Of a stretch of DNA of 6,132 nt, positions 1 through 5,854 are shown piece by piece. Every line of letters starts with the position of its first letter. Positions within the stretch are counted from its first letter, which is position 1. The position numbers and the translations under genes were made by a program. The notes under the pieces are model-generated. The model had not been told where the DNA came from. It saw only the letters and a list, made by a program, of their open reading frames with translations, and did not search any database. Source of the DNA: DASXAQ01 sp036406615 (GTDB taxonomy: Bacteria; Actinomycetota; UBA4738); the NCBI GenBank assembly GCA_036406615.1, contig DASXAQ010000063.1, positions 1 through 6,132 of the forward strand. The letters run 5' to 3'.

Positions 1-933
1 GAGCCCTCGCCAGCGTTCGTCTCCGGCCGCGGCCGCTCGCTGCGTCGACGCGACGATGTCCGTGAACAGGACGGTCGCCAGGAAGCGCCGAGGCAGGCGC
101 CCCGGTTCGACGCCGAGGAACGTTCGCACCGCGCCGAGGACCGACGCCGTGTCGCCGAACCACGGCATGTGGTCCTCGCCGGGTAGGACGACGAGCTCGC
201 TGCCGGGGATCATGCCCGCGACGGCCGCCGACTCCCCCCTGGTCGACTCCCTGGCGAGCACCAGCGTGGGCAGAGCCATCGTGGGCAGGAGTCCCCGCAC
301 GTCGATGGCGCGCCAGGTTCGAAGCAGCGCTGCCGCGCGAGCCGGGGTGACCGAGTTCCGATACATCTTCCCCATCCATCGTTGGAAGTCGCTGTCCACC
401 AATCCCATCGGGCCCTGATTCGCGGCGTGGGTGCTGCCGTCCTGGCGTGACCCCCAGCGTTCCTCGGAGGCCTCGATGTCGGCTTCGAGCTGTTCGGGTG
501 GCGCACCCCATGGATAGTCGGGCGCCCATTCCTCGGACGCGCACGCGTGCCACCAGGTGAGTGACGAGATGCGCTCGGAGCGGGTCGCTCCCATCAGTGC
601 CCCGACCGCCCCGGCCGAGCGCGATCCGAACACGGCGACGCGGTCGATCCCGGCGTCGTCCAGCACGGCCACCACGTCGGCCACTCGCCGTTCCAGGCTG
701 CCCGGCTCGACGTCGCGATCGGACAACCCCGTTCCCCTCGGGTCGTGGATCACCACGCGCGCGAACTGCCCGAGGCCTTCCAGCCACGCTGCGATCGGGG
801 CGAAGTCCCAGAACAGGTCCAGGTTGAAGAGGAAGTAGGGCATGTAGAGGAGGTGGACGGAGCCTTCGCCGAACACCTGGTAGGCGATCCGCGCGCCGTC
901 GTCCGCTTTCGCGTAGCGGGTCTCGGCGTCCAA
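1..933 (-). CDS. alpha/beta-hydrolase - class III adenylate/guanylate cyclase fusion protein (partial, C-terminus beyond left edge)
   Basis: The 311 codons present encode an alpha/beta-hydrolase fold running into the first strand of a class III nucleotide cyclase domain, which would make cAMP or cGMP from the NTP. The hydrolase part shows HDPRGTGLSD, a nucleophile elbow GSRSAG (residues about 103-108, central Ser106) and a late catalytic-type His in GEDHMPWFGD (His255). After a short linker comes LATVLFTDIVAST. The Asp of FTD (about residue 292, codon 58-60) is the usual first metal-binding Asp of class III cyclases; the rest of that domain lies outside the window. The triad acid is not evident: where relatives have a 'hRxgD' Asp, this protein reads LVLAREST. 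The hydrolase domain may therefore be sensory rather than catalytic. TTG at 933 is chosen because the family typically begins with a sequence like ETRYAKADDGARIAYQ. No good ribosome binding site precedes it. ATG at 843 would remove the first strands. The gene is divergent from the MFS gene. Confidence 0.88.
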   Translation of the reverse strand, partial: MDAETRYAKADDGARIAYQVFGEGSVHLLYMPYFLFNLDLFWDFAPIAAWLEGLGQFARVVIHDPRGTGLSDRDVEPGSLERRVADVVAVLDDAGIDRVAVFGSRSAGAVGALMGATRSERISSLTWWHACASEEWAPDYPWGAPPEQLEADIEASEERWGSRQDGSTHAANQGPMGLVDSDFQRWMGKMYRNSVTPARAAALLRTWRAIDVRGLLPTMALPTLVLARESTRGESAAVAGMIPGSELVVLPGEDHMPWFGDTASVLGAVRTFLGVEPGRLPRRFLATVLFTDIVASTQRAAAAGDERWRGL

Positions 934-935
934 CG

Positions 936-1166
936 TCAGCTCGCAGCCGCGACACGGATGCCAAGGGCTGGAATGTCGACGGCCAGCTCCCGTCGCCGGA
1001 TCATGCGTGCGAGTCTCACCCGATCCCCGGTCCGCCGCAAGGGTGCGTGGGGGTCGCCTTTGTGGCCGGGGTGGTCTTCGACTCGCTGGTCCTCCGCCAC
1101 GGACTTCTGCCCGCGCCGATCCTCGCCCCCCCCGCGCACGCTCTCGGCGCCGATGAGGCTCGACAT
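936..1166 (-). CDS. possible small hypothetical protein / leader ORF upstream of the cyclase gene
   Basis: A 76-codon ATG-initiated ORF encodes an Arg-rich, unrecognised protein with no membrane segment or motif. In its favour, a strong Shine-Dalgarno-like AAGAGGAG (plus positions 1176-1183) lies 9 bases before the ATG. Its stop is followed after only 2 bases by the TTG proposed as the cyclase start, which lacks its own ribosome binding site, so stop-restart coupling is conceivable. Against it, only 31 bases would separate it from the divergent MFS start, leaving no room for two promoters. The other frames here are also open, as is common in GC-rich DNA. It may be a translated leader, a small gene, or chance. 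Confidence 0.27.
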   Translation of the reverse strand: MSSLIGAESVRGGGEDRRGQKSVAEDQRVEDHPGHKGDPHAPLRRTGDRVRLARMIRRRELAVDIPALGIRVAAAS

Positions 1167-1171
1167 ATGAT
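1166..1171 (+). promoter_or_regulatory. candidate -10 element for the MFS gene (TATGAT)
   Basis: TATGAT is one base from the TATAAT consensus and lies 26 bases before the GTG at 1198, a suitable distance for a short leader. No TTGACA-like -35 hexamer is visible 16-18 bases upstream. The element overlaps the start codon of the doubtful minus-strand small ORF, so at most one of the two readings is likely to be the main function. Confidence 0.25.
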
Positions 1172-1197
1172 CGAGCTCCTCTTCCGGGGGGTTCCAC

Positions 1198-2403
1198 GTG
1201 GTTCAGCGGGCTCGAGGTTCCATCCGTCGACTGGCGGCCGCCTCCGCGGTTTCCAACATCGGGAATTGGGCTGCCTCGGTCGCGCTCGCGCTCGCGATCT
1301 TCGCCAAGACGGACTCCACCGTCTGGCTGTCCGCGAGCTTCCTGTTCACCCAGCTCCCGAGCGCCCTGGCGGCTCCGCTCGGCGGCCTGATCGCGGACCG
1401 CCTGAATCGGCAGCGGGTGATGATCGTGTGCGACCTGGCGGGCGCGGCCTGCTACGTGGGCATGGCGCTGGTCACATCGCCGGCGGCTCTGATCGCCCTG
1501 GGCTCGGTCGCGGCCCTGTTGCACATGCCGTTCGGTCCGGCGTCTCGTGCCGCCGTGCCGAATCTGGTCGAGGAAGACGACCTCTCCTGGGCCAACGGGA
1601 CGCTCGCGGCCGCCGGCAACGTCGGCAACCTGATCGGCCCCGCCGTTGGCGGCGCCCTGTTCGCGCTGACGGGCGCCGGATCCGTGTTCTGGGCGAACGC
1701 CGTCTCGTTCGTCGCCTCCGCGTTGCTGATCGCCACGATGCGCGGGCGCTTCGCGGCCGAGCGCGACACGAAAGAGGAACGTCCACGGGGCGCCATCTGG
1801 GAGGGCGTGCGGTTCATCTGGCACCATCCGACGCTGCTGACCCTGACCGCCATCGGCGCGATCACGTATATCGCGACCGAGGTCACGTGGGTCGCCGACC
1901 TGCCGCTGATTCACCACTTCGGCGTGGGTGGGGTCGGGTACGGCGTGATGAACATGGTGTGGGGCGCGGGCGGTCTGCTCGGTGGCCTGGTCGCCGCCCG
2001 GGTCGTCACGAAGGCCAAGGAGCCCGCCGCCGCGGTCTACGGGACGCTGGTCTTCGGAGCGTTCGTCGGCGCGGTCGGTGTCGCGCCCTGGTTCGGACTG
2101 ATCCCGGCATTTCTGTTCGTCCTGGCGTTCGCCGACTCGTTCGCCTTCGTGGGGTTCAACGGGATCTACCAGCGCGACTCGCCGGACGCGATCCGGGGCC
2201 GAGTGTTCGCTGCGGTGGGAGGCGTCATGACGCTCGCCACGGCGGTGGGCTTCACGTTCGCCGGCTTCCTGGTGCAGGCGACCGGCTGGCGACCCGTGTT
2301 CGTCGTCGGCGGTCTGATCGACGTGGCGTGCGCGCTCGTTCTTGGGTTCGTGCTGCTCGGGCGCTCGGCAACGTCTCGGGTGGCCGTTCCGTCCGGGAAG
2401 TAG
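1198..2403 (+). CDS. MFS transporter, drug-efflux type (MFS_3/DHA3-like)
   Basis: This 401-residue protein has about 12 hydrophobic segments, the usual size for a major facilitator transporter in the inner membrane. Such proteins typically export drugs or small molecules by proton antiport. The loop between helices 2 and 3 carries MFS motif A, GGLIADRLNRQR (residues 62-73). The following stretch, HMPFGPASRAAVPNLVEEDD then WANGTLAAAGNVGNLIGPAVGG, is characteristic of the macrolide-efflux/EntS-like (DHA3) branch. A cytoplasmic loop at about 180-200 (AAERDTKEERPRG) separates the two halves. The conserved IRGRVFAAVGGVMTLATAVG lies late in the second half. The substrate cannot be told. The start is GTG at 1198, preceded by a G-run (GGGGGG) about 6 bases upstream; the N-terminal RGSIRRLAAASAVSNIGNW matches the normal family beginning. 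The GNAT gene follows 51 bases downstream on the same strand. Pairing of an efflux pump with an acetyltransferase is suggestive of detoxification, but no more than that. Confidence 0.93.
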   Translation: MVQRARGSIRRLAAASAVSNIGNWAASVALALAIFAKTDSTVWLSASFLFTQLPSALAAPLGGLIADRLNRQRVMIVCDLAGAACYVGMALVTSPAALIALGSVAALLHMPFGPASRAAVPNLVEEDDLSWANGTLAAAGNVGNLIGPAVGGALFALTGAGSVFWANAVSFVASALLIATMRGRFAAERDTKEERPRGAIWEGVRFIWHHPTLLTLTAIGAITYIATEVTWVADLPLIHHFGVGGVGYGVMNMVWGAGGLLGGLVAARVVTKAKEPAAAVYGTLVFGAFVGAVGVAPWFGLIPAFLFVLAFADSFAFVGFNGIYQRDSPDAIRGRVFAAVGGVMTLATAVGFTFAGFLVQATGWRPVFVVGGLIDVACALVLGFVLLGRSATSRVAVPSGK

Positions 2404-2441
2404 GCACCGGCCGCCAAAGGGGGACATCGCCCTCGGACGGC

Positions 2442-2447
2442 TACGCT
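2442..2447 (+). promoter_or_regulatory. candidate -10 element (TACGCT) giving a leaderless GNAT transcript
   Basis: TACGCT fits the TAnnnT -10 pattern common in actinobacteria and ends exactly 7 bases before the ATG at 2455. A transcript starting at or next to that A would be leaderless. This would explain why no Shine-Dalgarno sequence precedes the gene (the spacer is GGCCCGG). A weak GGGACA lies about 15 bases upstream as a possible -35. The element sits in the 51-base gap after the MFS stop codon. Confidence 0.4.
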
Positions 2448-2454
2448 GGCCCGG

Positions 2455-2997
2455 ATGCGCGCGGACACCGACTTCGAACCGCTCGTGACCGAGCGGCTGC
2501 TGCTTCGCCGTTCGCGGCCCGAGGATGCCGAGACCATCGCCGCATACCGCAGCGATCCGGAGGTCCACCGCTACCAGGGATGGGACCGGACCGATGTGGA
2601 CGGCGTCCGCGCGGACATCGAGGAGATGGCCGGCCGCACGCCCGGAACGCCCGGCGGGTGGGTCCAGTTCACGGTCGAGCGGCGCGACACCGGGAGCCTG
2701 GTCGGTGATGTGGGGATGGCGGTCGCGGACGGAGAGCCCGGCGTGGTCAAGGTCGGCTACACGATCGCACCCGAGTTCCAGGGCAAAGGTTATGCGACCG
2801 AGGCGGTCCAGGCTCTCGTGGCCTACGCCTTCGACGTACTGGACGCGAACGTCGTCCGGGCGTTCGCCAGCGCCGACAACACAGCCTCGATCCGGGTCGC
2901 CGAGAAGGCTGGGCTGCGTCTCATCGAACGAATCGGGCACATAGGCGGAGACTCGTGGCGCGGTGTGCGTTACGAGCGGCGTCGGGACGAGGCCTGA
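2455..2997 (+). CDS. GNAT family N-acetyltransferase (RimJ/RimL-like, Acetyltransf_3)
   Basis: This 180-residue single-domain protein transfers an acetyl group from acetyl-CoA to an amine; the acceptor is unknown. It begins with LVTERLLLRR (about 10-19), typical of the RimJ/RimL-like branch, which includes protein N-terminal and small-molecule acetyltransferases. Motif A, the acetyl-CoA pyrophosphate loop, is FQGKGYATEA (about 108-117, Q-G-K-G-Y-A core), preceded by the beta strand VGYTIAPE. The C-terminal region ADNTASIRVAEKAGLR (about 140-155) is the usual NxxSxxvxeKxGF-type helix that packs against CoA. Length and motif order are normal for the family. The start is ATG at 2455, in step with the candidate leaderless promoter. 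The gene follows the MFS gene by 51 bases and converges on the YCII gene. Confidence 0.93.
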   Translation: MRADTDFEPLVTERLLLRRSRPEDAETIAAYRSDPEVHRYQGWDRTDVDGVRADIEEMAGRTPGTPGGWVQFTVERRDTGSLVGDVGMAVADGEPGVVKVGYTIAPEFQGKGYATEAVQALVAYAFDVLDANVVRAFASADNTASIRVAEKAGLRLIERIGHIGGDSWRGVRYERRRDEA

Positions 2998-3018
2998 GAA
3001 AACCCAAGCAGGGCCCGA

Positions 3019-3061
3019 CCGACGGCTGGCGCTTCCGACGGGAAGCGACACTCACCGTCGG
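3019..3061. terminator. two-tier inverted repeat between convergent genes, possible bidirectional terminator
   Basis: The inner perfect 7-bp stem CGCTTCC/GGAAGCG (3030-3036 with 3041-3047) encloses a 4-base loop GACG. An outer perfect 7-bp stem CCGACGG/CCGTCGG (3019-3025 with 3055-3061) surrounds it, with an asymmetric internal loop of 4 and 7 bases. The structure lies 21 bases past the GNAT stop, and its right arm covers the last codons of the YCII gene. No U-run follows on either strand, so termination is inferred from position and fold, as is common for GC-rich genomes. Confidence 0.5.
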
Positions 3062-3426
3062 CCATCCGCCTGGCGGAGCATCGCGTCCTGTTCGGGGTCG
3101 GGCATGAGCTCCCGTACCTCTTGCGCGCAGCGGCACGCGACGGCGATCTTGGCAGCCCACTCCAGCGCCTCCTCGCGTGAGGGCACCTCGATGATCGAGA
3201 ATCCGCCGATGACCTCCTTGCTCTCCGGGTACGGGCCGTCGGTGACCGTCCCGTCGGTGGCCACGATGCTCACCCTGGGGCTTTCCAATCCGCCGCCGAG
3301 CACCCACACGCCGGCGATCACGGCTTCCTGGAGCACGGCGTGCGCGGCCTTGCCCACGGCGGGCATCTCCTCGTCGGGAATGTGGTCCATCGCGCCGCTA
3401 TCGAACGAGATCAGGTATCGCGCCAT
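3052..3426 (-). CDS. YCII/DGPF-domain (YciI-related) protein
   Basis: This is a 124-residue small protein of the YCII-related (DGPF-domain) family, which adopts a ferredoxin-like fold and has no settled function. The signature DGPYPESKE (residues 63-71) is followed by IGGFSIIEVPSREEALEWA (about 73-91), exactly as in the family, where the motif is usually DGPFxExKE. The N-terminal MARYLISF strand and the GGGLESP turn (about 44-50) also fit. The C-terminal tail after about residue 105 (MPDPEQDAMLRQADGRR) is variable. The start is ATG at 3426 with AGGGAG nine bases upstream (plus positions 3436-3441), a convincing ribosome binding site. In actinobacteria, DGPF genes often sit beside ECF sigma genes; the sigma factor here is about 2 kb away and not linked in an operon. 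The gene is divergent from the cupin and convergent with the GNAT gene. Confidence 0.92.
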   Translation of the reverse strand: MARYLISFDSGAMDHIPDEEMPAVGKAAHAVLQEAVIAGVWVLGGGLESPRVSIVATDGTVTDGPYPESKEVIGGFSIIEVPSREEALEWAAKIAVACRCAQEVRELMPDPEQDAMLRQADGRR

Positions 3427-3465
3427 CTCATGAAACTCCCTGTGCTGGCCTCCCCCTCCGGCCGC

Positions 3466-3475
3466 ATCCTATCCT
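3466..3475. promoter_or_regulatory. overlapping candidate -10 elements in the YCII/cupin divergent spacer
   Basis: ATCCTATCCT reads as TAGGAT on the minus strand (3466-3471), suited to the YCII gene, and as TATCCT on the plus strand (3470-3475), suited to the cupin gene. Both fit TAnnnT. No clear -35 partner is visible for either direction, so this is a weak call. It lies in the 127-base gap between the two divergent starts. The same gap holds GTGGCC twice (3495-3500 and 3509-3514), the second copy within the palindrome GTGGCCAC. Confidence 0.22.
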
Positions 3476-3553
3476 CGGTCCCAATCCGCGTTTGGTGGCC
3501 GTGAGCATGTGGCCACGATCCGGACGCGCACCCCACGACGGCGGGAGGCTTCG

Positions 3554-3853
3554 ATGGACGTGTCAGAGGACCTGGGCACCGAGATGATCAGCGAGAACGA
3601 CCGAGTCCGCATCTTCGAGCACCGAGTGCCCGCGGGCGAGACCGGTCCGATGCACATCCACCGCCGGCCCTACCTGTCCGTGGTCGTGGCGGGGACGAAG
3701 GGCGACGTCGTGGACCCCGACGGCAACGTCATCGACCACGACACCCTGACCCCCGGAACCACCTTCTGGATCGACTCCGACCTCCCCGAGACCCACGCCC
3801 TGCACAACACGGGCGACGACGAAATCCTGATCGTCACGATGGAAGTGCTGTAG
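3554..3853 (+). CDS. small single-domain cupin protein
   Basis: This 99-residue protein is one cupin beta-barrel, probably cytoplasmic; the substrate is unknown. Cupin motif 1 is present as GPMHIHRRPYLSVVVAG (about 31-47) with metal-ligand histidines His34 and His36. The usual glutamate three or four residues after the second His is absent, and Tyr40 occupies the spot. Cupin motif 2 is PETHALHNTG (about 78-87) with the HxxxN pair His81 and Asn85. A metal site of three histidines is therefore plausible. ATG at 3554 is chosen because GGGAGG (3543-3548) sits 5 bases upstream. An in-frame upstream start at 3509 would add 15 Arg-rich residues unlike a cupin. The gene is divergent from YCII and convergent with the propeller gene, with a 54-base gap that shows no convincing terminator. 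Confidence 0.85.
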   Translation: MDVSEDLGTEMISENDRVRIFEHRVPAGETGPMHIHRRPYLSVVVAGTKGDVVDPDGNVIDHDTLTPGTTFWIDSDLPETHALHNTGDDEILIVTMEVL

Positions 3854-3907
3854 CTCCTCACCGCGACTCAGATCGGGTTTCGATGCGTCGTACGGTCCTC
3901 CTAGCGG

Positions 3908-5227
3908 CTAAGGCCCGTCGGAGAGCAGAACGAAGCTTCCCCTGCCCGATGCGCTCGGCTGGAATGCGAGCGCGTAGCAATCGGCGGAGTCGGCGCAGGA
4001 GATGCGCTCGACCGGGCCGACGCCGTCGGGCAACGGCTGCGAGTGCCAGGATTGCCCTTCGTCTGACGTCGTGGCGATCAGGCCCTGCGCGTCCGCAACC
4101 GCGGTTGCGTTGCCGGTCGTGACGGTCATCAGGCCCGCGACGACGCACTCGGAGCTGGAAGGGCATGCGACGTCGCTCACGAATGAGCTTGGAAGACCAG
4201 TGGCGCCCGCGTCCGTCCAGCTTCGGCCGGCGTCGGTCGAGGTAAGGACGGCGCTCTGTGAAGACGAGTCCCCGGACACGTACGTGGCGACGCAATCCGA
4301 GGACGGATCGCACGCCATGGCGTTTACGGGACCGGTGCCGTCAGGCAAGGCGGCGGCGTGCCAACTTGCTCCGCCATCCGTGCTGTAGATCGCGGCACCC
4401 ACCGGGCCGGCGTCACTGCCCGCCGGCGGTTCCTCGAAGCCCGTGGAGGTGCAGCTCGCCGTCCCGATGCACTCGAGTCCGATCGGAACGAATCCCGCGG
4501 GGAGCTCAGAGTCCGACCAGGTCGCTCCGCCGTCGGCCGTCTGGAAGGCATATGAAGATCCGTCGGCCGAGACGCTCGCCAGGGCGAGGCATGATGCGGC
4601 GCTCGTGCAGGATGCACCGGCGATCTCAGATGCGTCCGTCAGTTGCTCGGGACCCGCCACGGACGTCCAGTTGTTGCCGCCATCGGAGGTCTCGAGGAAC
4701 ACGGCGTTTCCCGAGGAATCCATGCCGAGGAACGCGCAGGTGCTTCCATCGACACAGGTGATCGGAGAGCCCGACTCGACGTCGGCCGGAAGCGCACCCT
4801 GAGTCCAGGTGCTTCCACCGTCGGTCGTGACGTCGACCACGGTCGATCCCTGCGACGAACCGGCCGGCGTCGCACCCTCCGCATAGCACGTGCCGACAAC
4901 CGGGCACGTGAGGAAGAACCCCTTCTCGTTGGCGGGTGTCGTGATCGCGTGCCAGCCGACGCCCACGTCGCCCACGAGCCGCCAATGCGGCGCAGTCGCT
5001 CGCTGCGCACTCCCTTCCATCACGCGCCCCGGCGAGCGCGTGGCGTGCGTCACCCCAAGGCCGCCGGCAAATGCTGCCACCAGGGCCACGGCGACGCCGG
5101 CGGCCACCAGGCTGGTCAGGCGCCGACGAGACCGCAGCCGGCGGCTTCGCCGCTTGACGACCCCGAGCAGCTCCTCGAGTCGCTCGTCGTCGAACTCCGG
5201 GAGTTTGGAGTCAAGTTGGCCTCGCAA
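3908..5227 (-). CDS. membrane-anchored seven-bladed Asp-box (BNR/Ycf48-like) beta-propeller protein, putative regulator of the adjacent ECF sigma factor
   Basis: This 439-residue protein has three parts. Residues 1-36 are a short charged cytoplasmic tail, acidic (PEFDDERLEELL) then very Arg-rich. Residues about 37-60 (VAAGVAVALVAAFAGGLGV core) form one membrane helix, with positive-inside topology placing the C-terminus outside. Residues about 80-439 are a beta-propeller. Asp boxes of S/T-x-D-x-G-x-x-W type occur at about 134, 180, 230, 282, 330 and 387. Seven CX5C pairs occur at 108/114, 158/164, 207/213, 253/259, 306/312, 355/361 and 411/417, spaced about 46-56 residues, one per blade and likely disulfides. 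The chain ends SFVLLSDGP, half an Asp box, which the N-terminal HWRLV strand could complete. The start is TTG at 5227, supported by GGAGGAGG six bases upstream inside the sigma gene. It overlaps the sigma gene by 17 bases. Sigma control is inferred: no ZAS or other known anti-sigma domain is visible. Confidence 0.85.
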   Translation of the reverse strand: MRGQLDSKLPEFDDERLEELLGVVKRRSRRLRSRRRLTSLVAAGVAVALVAAFAGGLGVTHATRSPGRVMEGSAQRATAPHWRLVGDVGVGWHAITTPANEKGFFLTCPVVGTCYAEGATPAGSSQGSTVVDVTTDGGSTWTQGALPADVESGSPITCVDGSTCAFLGMDSSGNAVFLETSDGGNNWTSVAGPEQLTDASEIAGASCTSAASCLALASVSADGSSYAFQTADGGATWSDSELPAGFVPIGLECIGTASCTSTGFEEPPAGSDAGPVGAAIYSTDGGASWHAAALPDGTGPVNAMACDPSSDCVATYVSGDSSSQSAVLTSTDAGRSWTDAGATGLPSSFVSDVACPSSSECVVAGLMTVTTGNATAVADAQGLIATTSDEGQSWHSQPLPDGVGPVERISCADSADCYALAFQPSASGRGSFVLLSDGP

Positions 5228-5747
5228 CGTGTGCCTCCTCCAGGTTGTGGCCCACGCTCCCGCGCAGGCCCGACAGTCCGCGACGCAGATGTGTCTTCAC
5301 GGTTCCGCGACTGATGTCCAGGGCGGCCGCGATCTCGGCCTCGGAGAGGCCGACGAGATACCGAAGCGCGATCACCTCCGCCTGCCGACGAGGCAGCGAC
5401 CGCAACGCGGCGCGCAGGGTCTCGCGCAGGACCACTTCGTCGGCGAGGTCCGCCGTTGGCGTCGTGGGCGGTTCCAGGCCGCGTCGTTGCAGACGCCGTA
5501 TCGCCTCATTGACCGTCACGCGAAGGATCCAGGCCTCTCGCCAGGGTTCGCCGCCGATCTTCGCCCATCTGAGGTGAGCTCTCACAAACGCCTCGAGGGC
5601 GGCATCCTCGGCGGTTCCCGGGTCGTTCGTCACGCGGCGGGCGACGGCCACCGCCTTTGGGAACAGGGAGCGAAAGAACCGGTCGAAGCCCTCGGGTTCG
5701 CCTCTCCCCCCGTTGCGTTCGTCGTTGGTCGAGCCGGAGGATTCCAT
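5211..5747 (-). CDS. ECF-type RNA polymerase sigma factor (sigma-70 family)
   Basis: This 178-residue protein has the compact sigma2-sigma4 layout of group IV (ECF) sigma factors, which redirect RNA polymerase to a small regulon. Region 2 spans about residues 21-88: FDRFFRSLFPKAVAVARR, then DPGTAEDAALEAFVRA (the AED-x-x-x-E-F core-binding helix), then WILRVTVNEAIRRLQRR (-10 recognition). Region 4 spans about 110-162: LRSLPRRQAEVIALRYLVGL, then the helix-turn-helix SEAEIAAALDISRGTVKTHL, which contacts the -35 element. No SnoaL-like or other C-terminal extension is present. ATG at 5747 is preferred because it leaves about 20 residues before region 2. It has only a weak AGGG nearby, and in-frame ATGs at 5774 and 5786 and a TTG at 5855 remain possible. 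The propeller gene begins within its last codons, so the two are almost certainly co-transcribed and translationally linked. Confidence 0.92.
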   Translation of the reverse strand: MESSGSTNDERNGGRGEPEGFDRFFRSLFPKAVAVARRVTNDPGTAEDAALEAFVRAHLRWAKIGGEPWREAWILRVTVNEAIRRLQRRGLEPPTTPTADLADEVVLRETLRAALRSLPRRQAEVIALRYLVGLSEAEIAAALDISRGTVKTHLRRGLSGLRGSVGHNLEEAHVARPT

Positions 5748-5854
5748 CGTCCCTACAACCCCGCCAGGGGCCATTTTGGATGACATGGGACCCTGTGGTT
5801 TGGAGTGCAACGTCCGGGGCACAGAAACGCCGTCCTCACGACAAGGAGGTCTCA
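5748..5854. promoter_or_regulatory. divergent spacer between the ECF sigma gene and the secreted protein gene
   Basis: This 107-base gap must hold the promoters of both divergent genes if the sigma start is at 5747. The only clear element is AAGGAGG at 5843-5849, a near-perfect ribosome binding site for the plus-strand gene. A possible ECF-like pair for the plus strand is GCAAC (about 5808-5812) with CGTC (about 5832-5835), but the spacing of about 19 bases is longer than usual. No convincing matching pair was found for the sigma gene itself. Confidence 0.3.

Noticed and set aside
56..838. Several plus-strand and alternative minus-strand open frames over the left end
   Set aside because: The minus-strand frame encoding the hydrolase-cyclase explains the region with clear motifs; the others are Arg/Ser/Pro-rich shadows.
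960..1030. Possible tRNA or other RNA gene in the divergent spacer, suggested by GTGCGAGTCTCAC
   Set aside because: The stem does not pair beyond about 3 bases and no cloverleaf arms or T-loop consensus can be built.
1047..2708. Long plus-strand open frame (553 codons) spanning the MFS gene
   Set aside because: Its translation is Arg/Gly-rich with no domain. It lies in another frame over the clear MFS transporter and the start of the acetyltransferase, as expected of shadow frames in GC-rich DNA.
3899..3913. Hairpin CCTAG-CGG-CTAAGG as a terminator between the cupin and propeller genes
   Set aside because: It is short, has a bulged A and a 3-base loop, and has no T-run; it also overlaps the propeller stop codon. 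It is too weak to call.
4890..5783. Plus-strand open frame (297 codons) opposite the sigma factor and propeller N-terminus
   Set aside because: It is antisense to two recognisable proteins and its product has no recognisable motif.
5792..5825. CTGTG...CACAG inverted pair in the sigma divergent spacer as an operator
   Set aside because: The arms are only 5 bases, widely separated and do not extend, so chance is a sufficient explanation.
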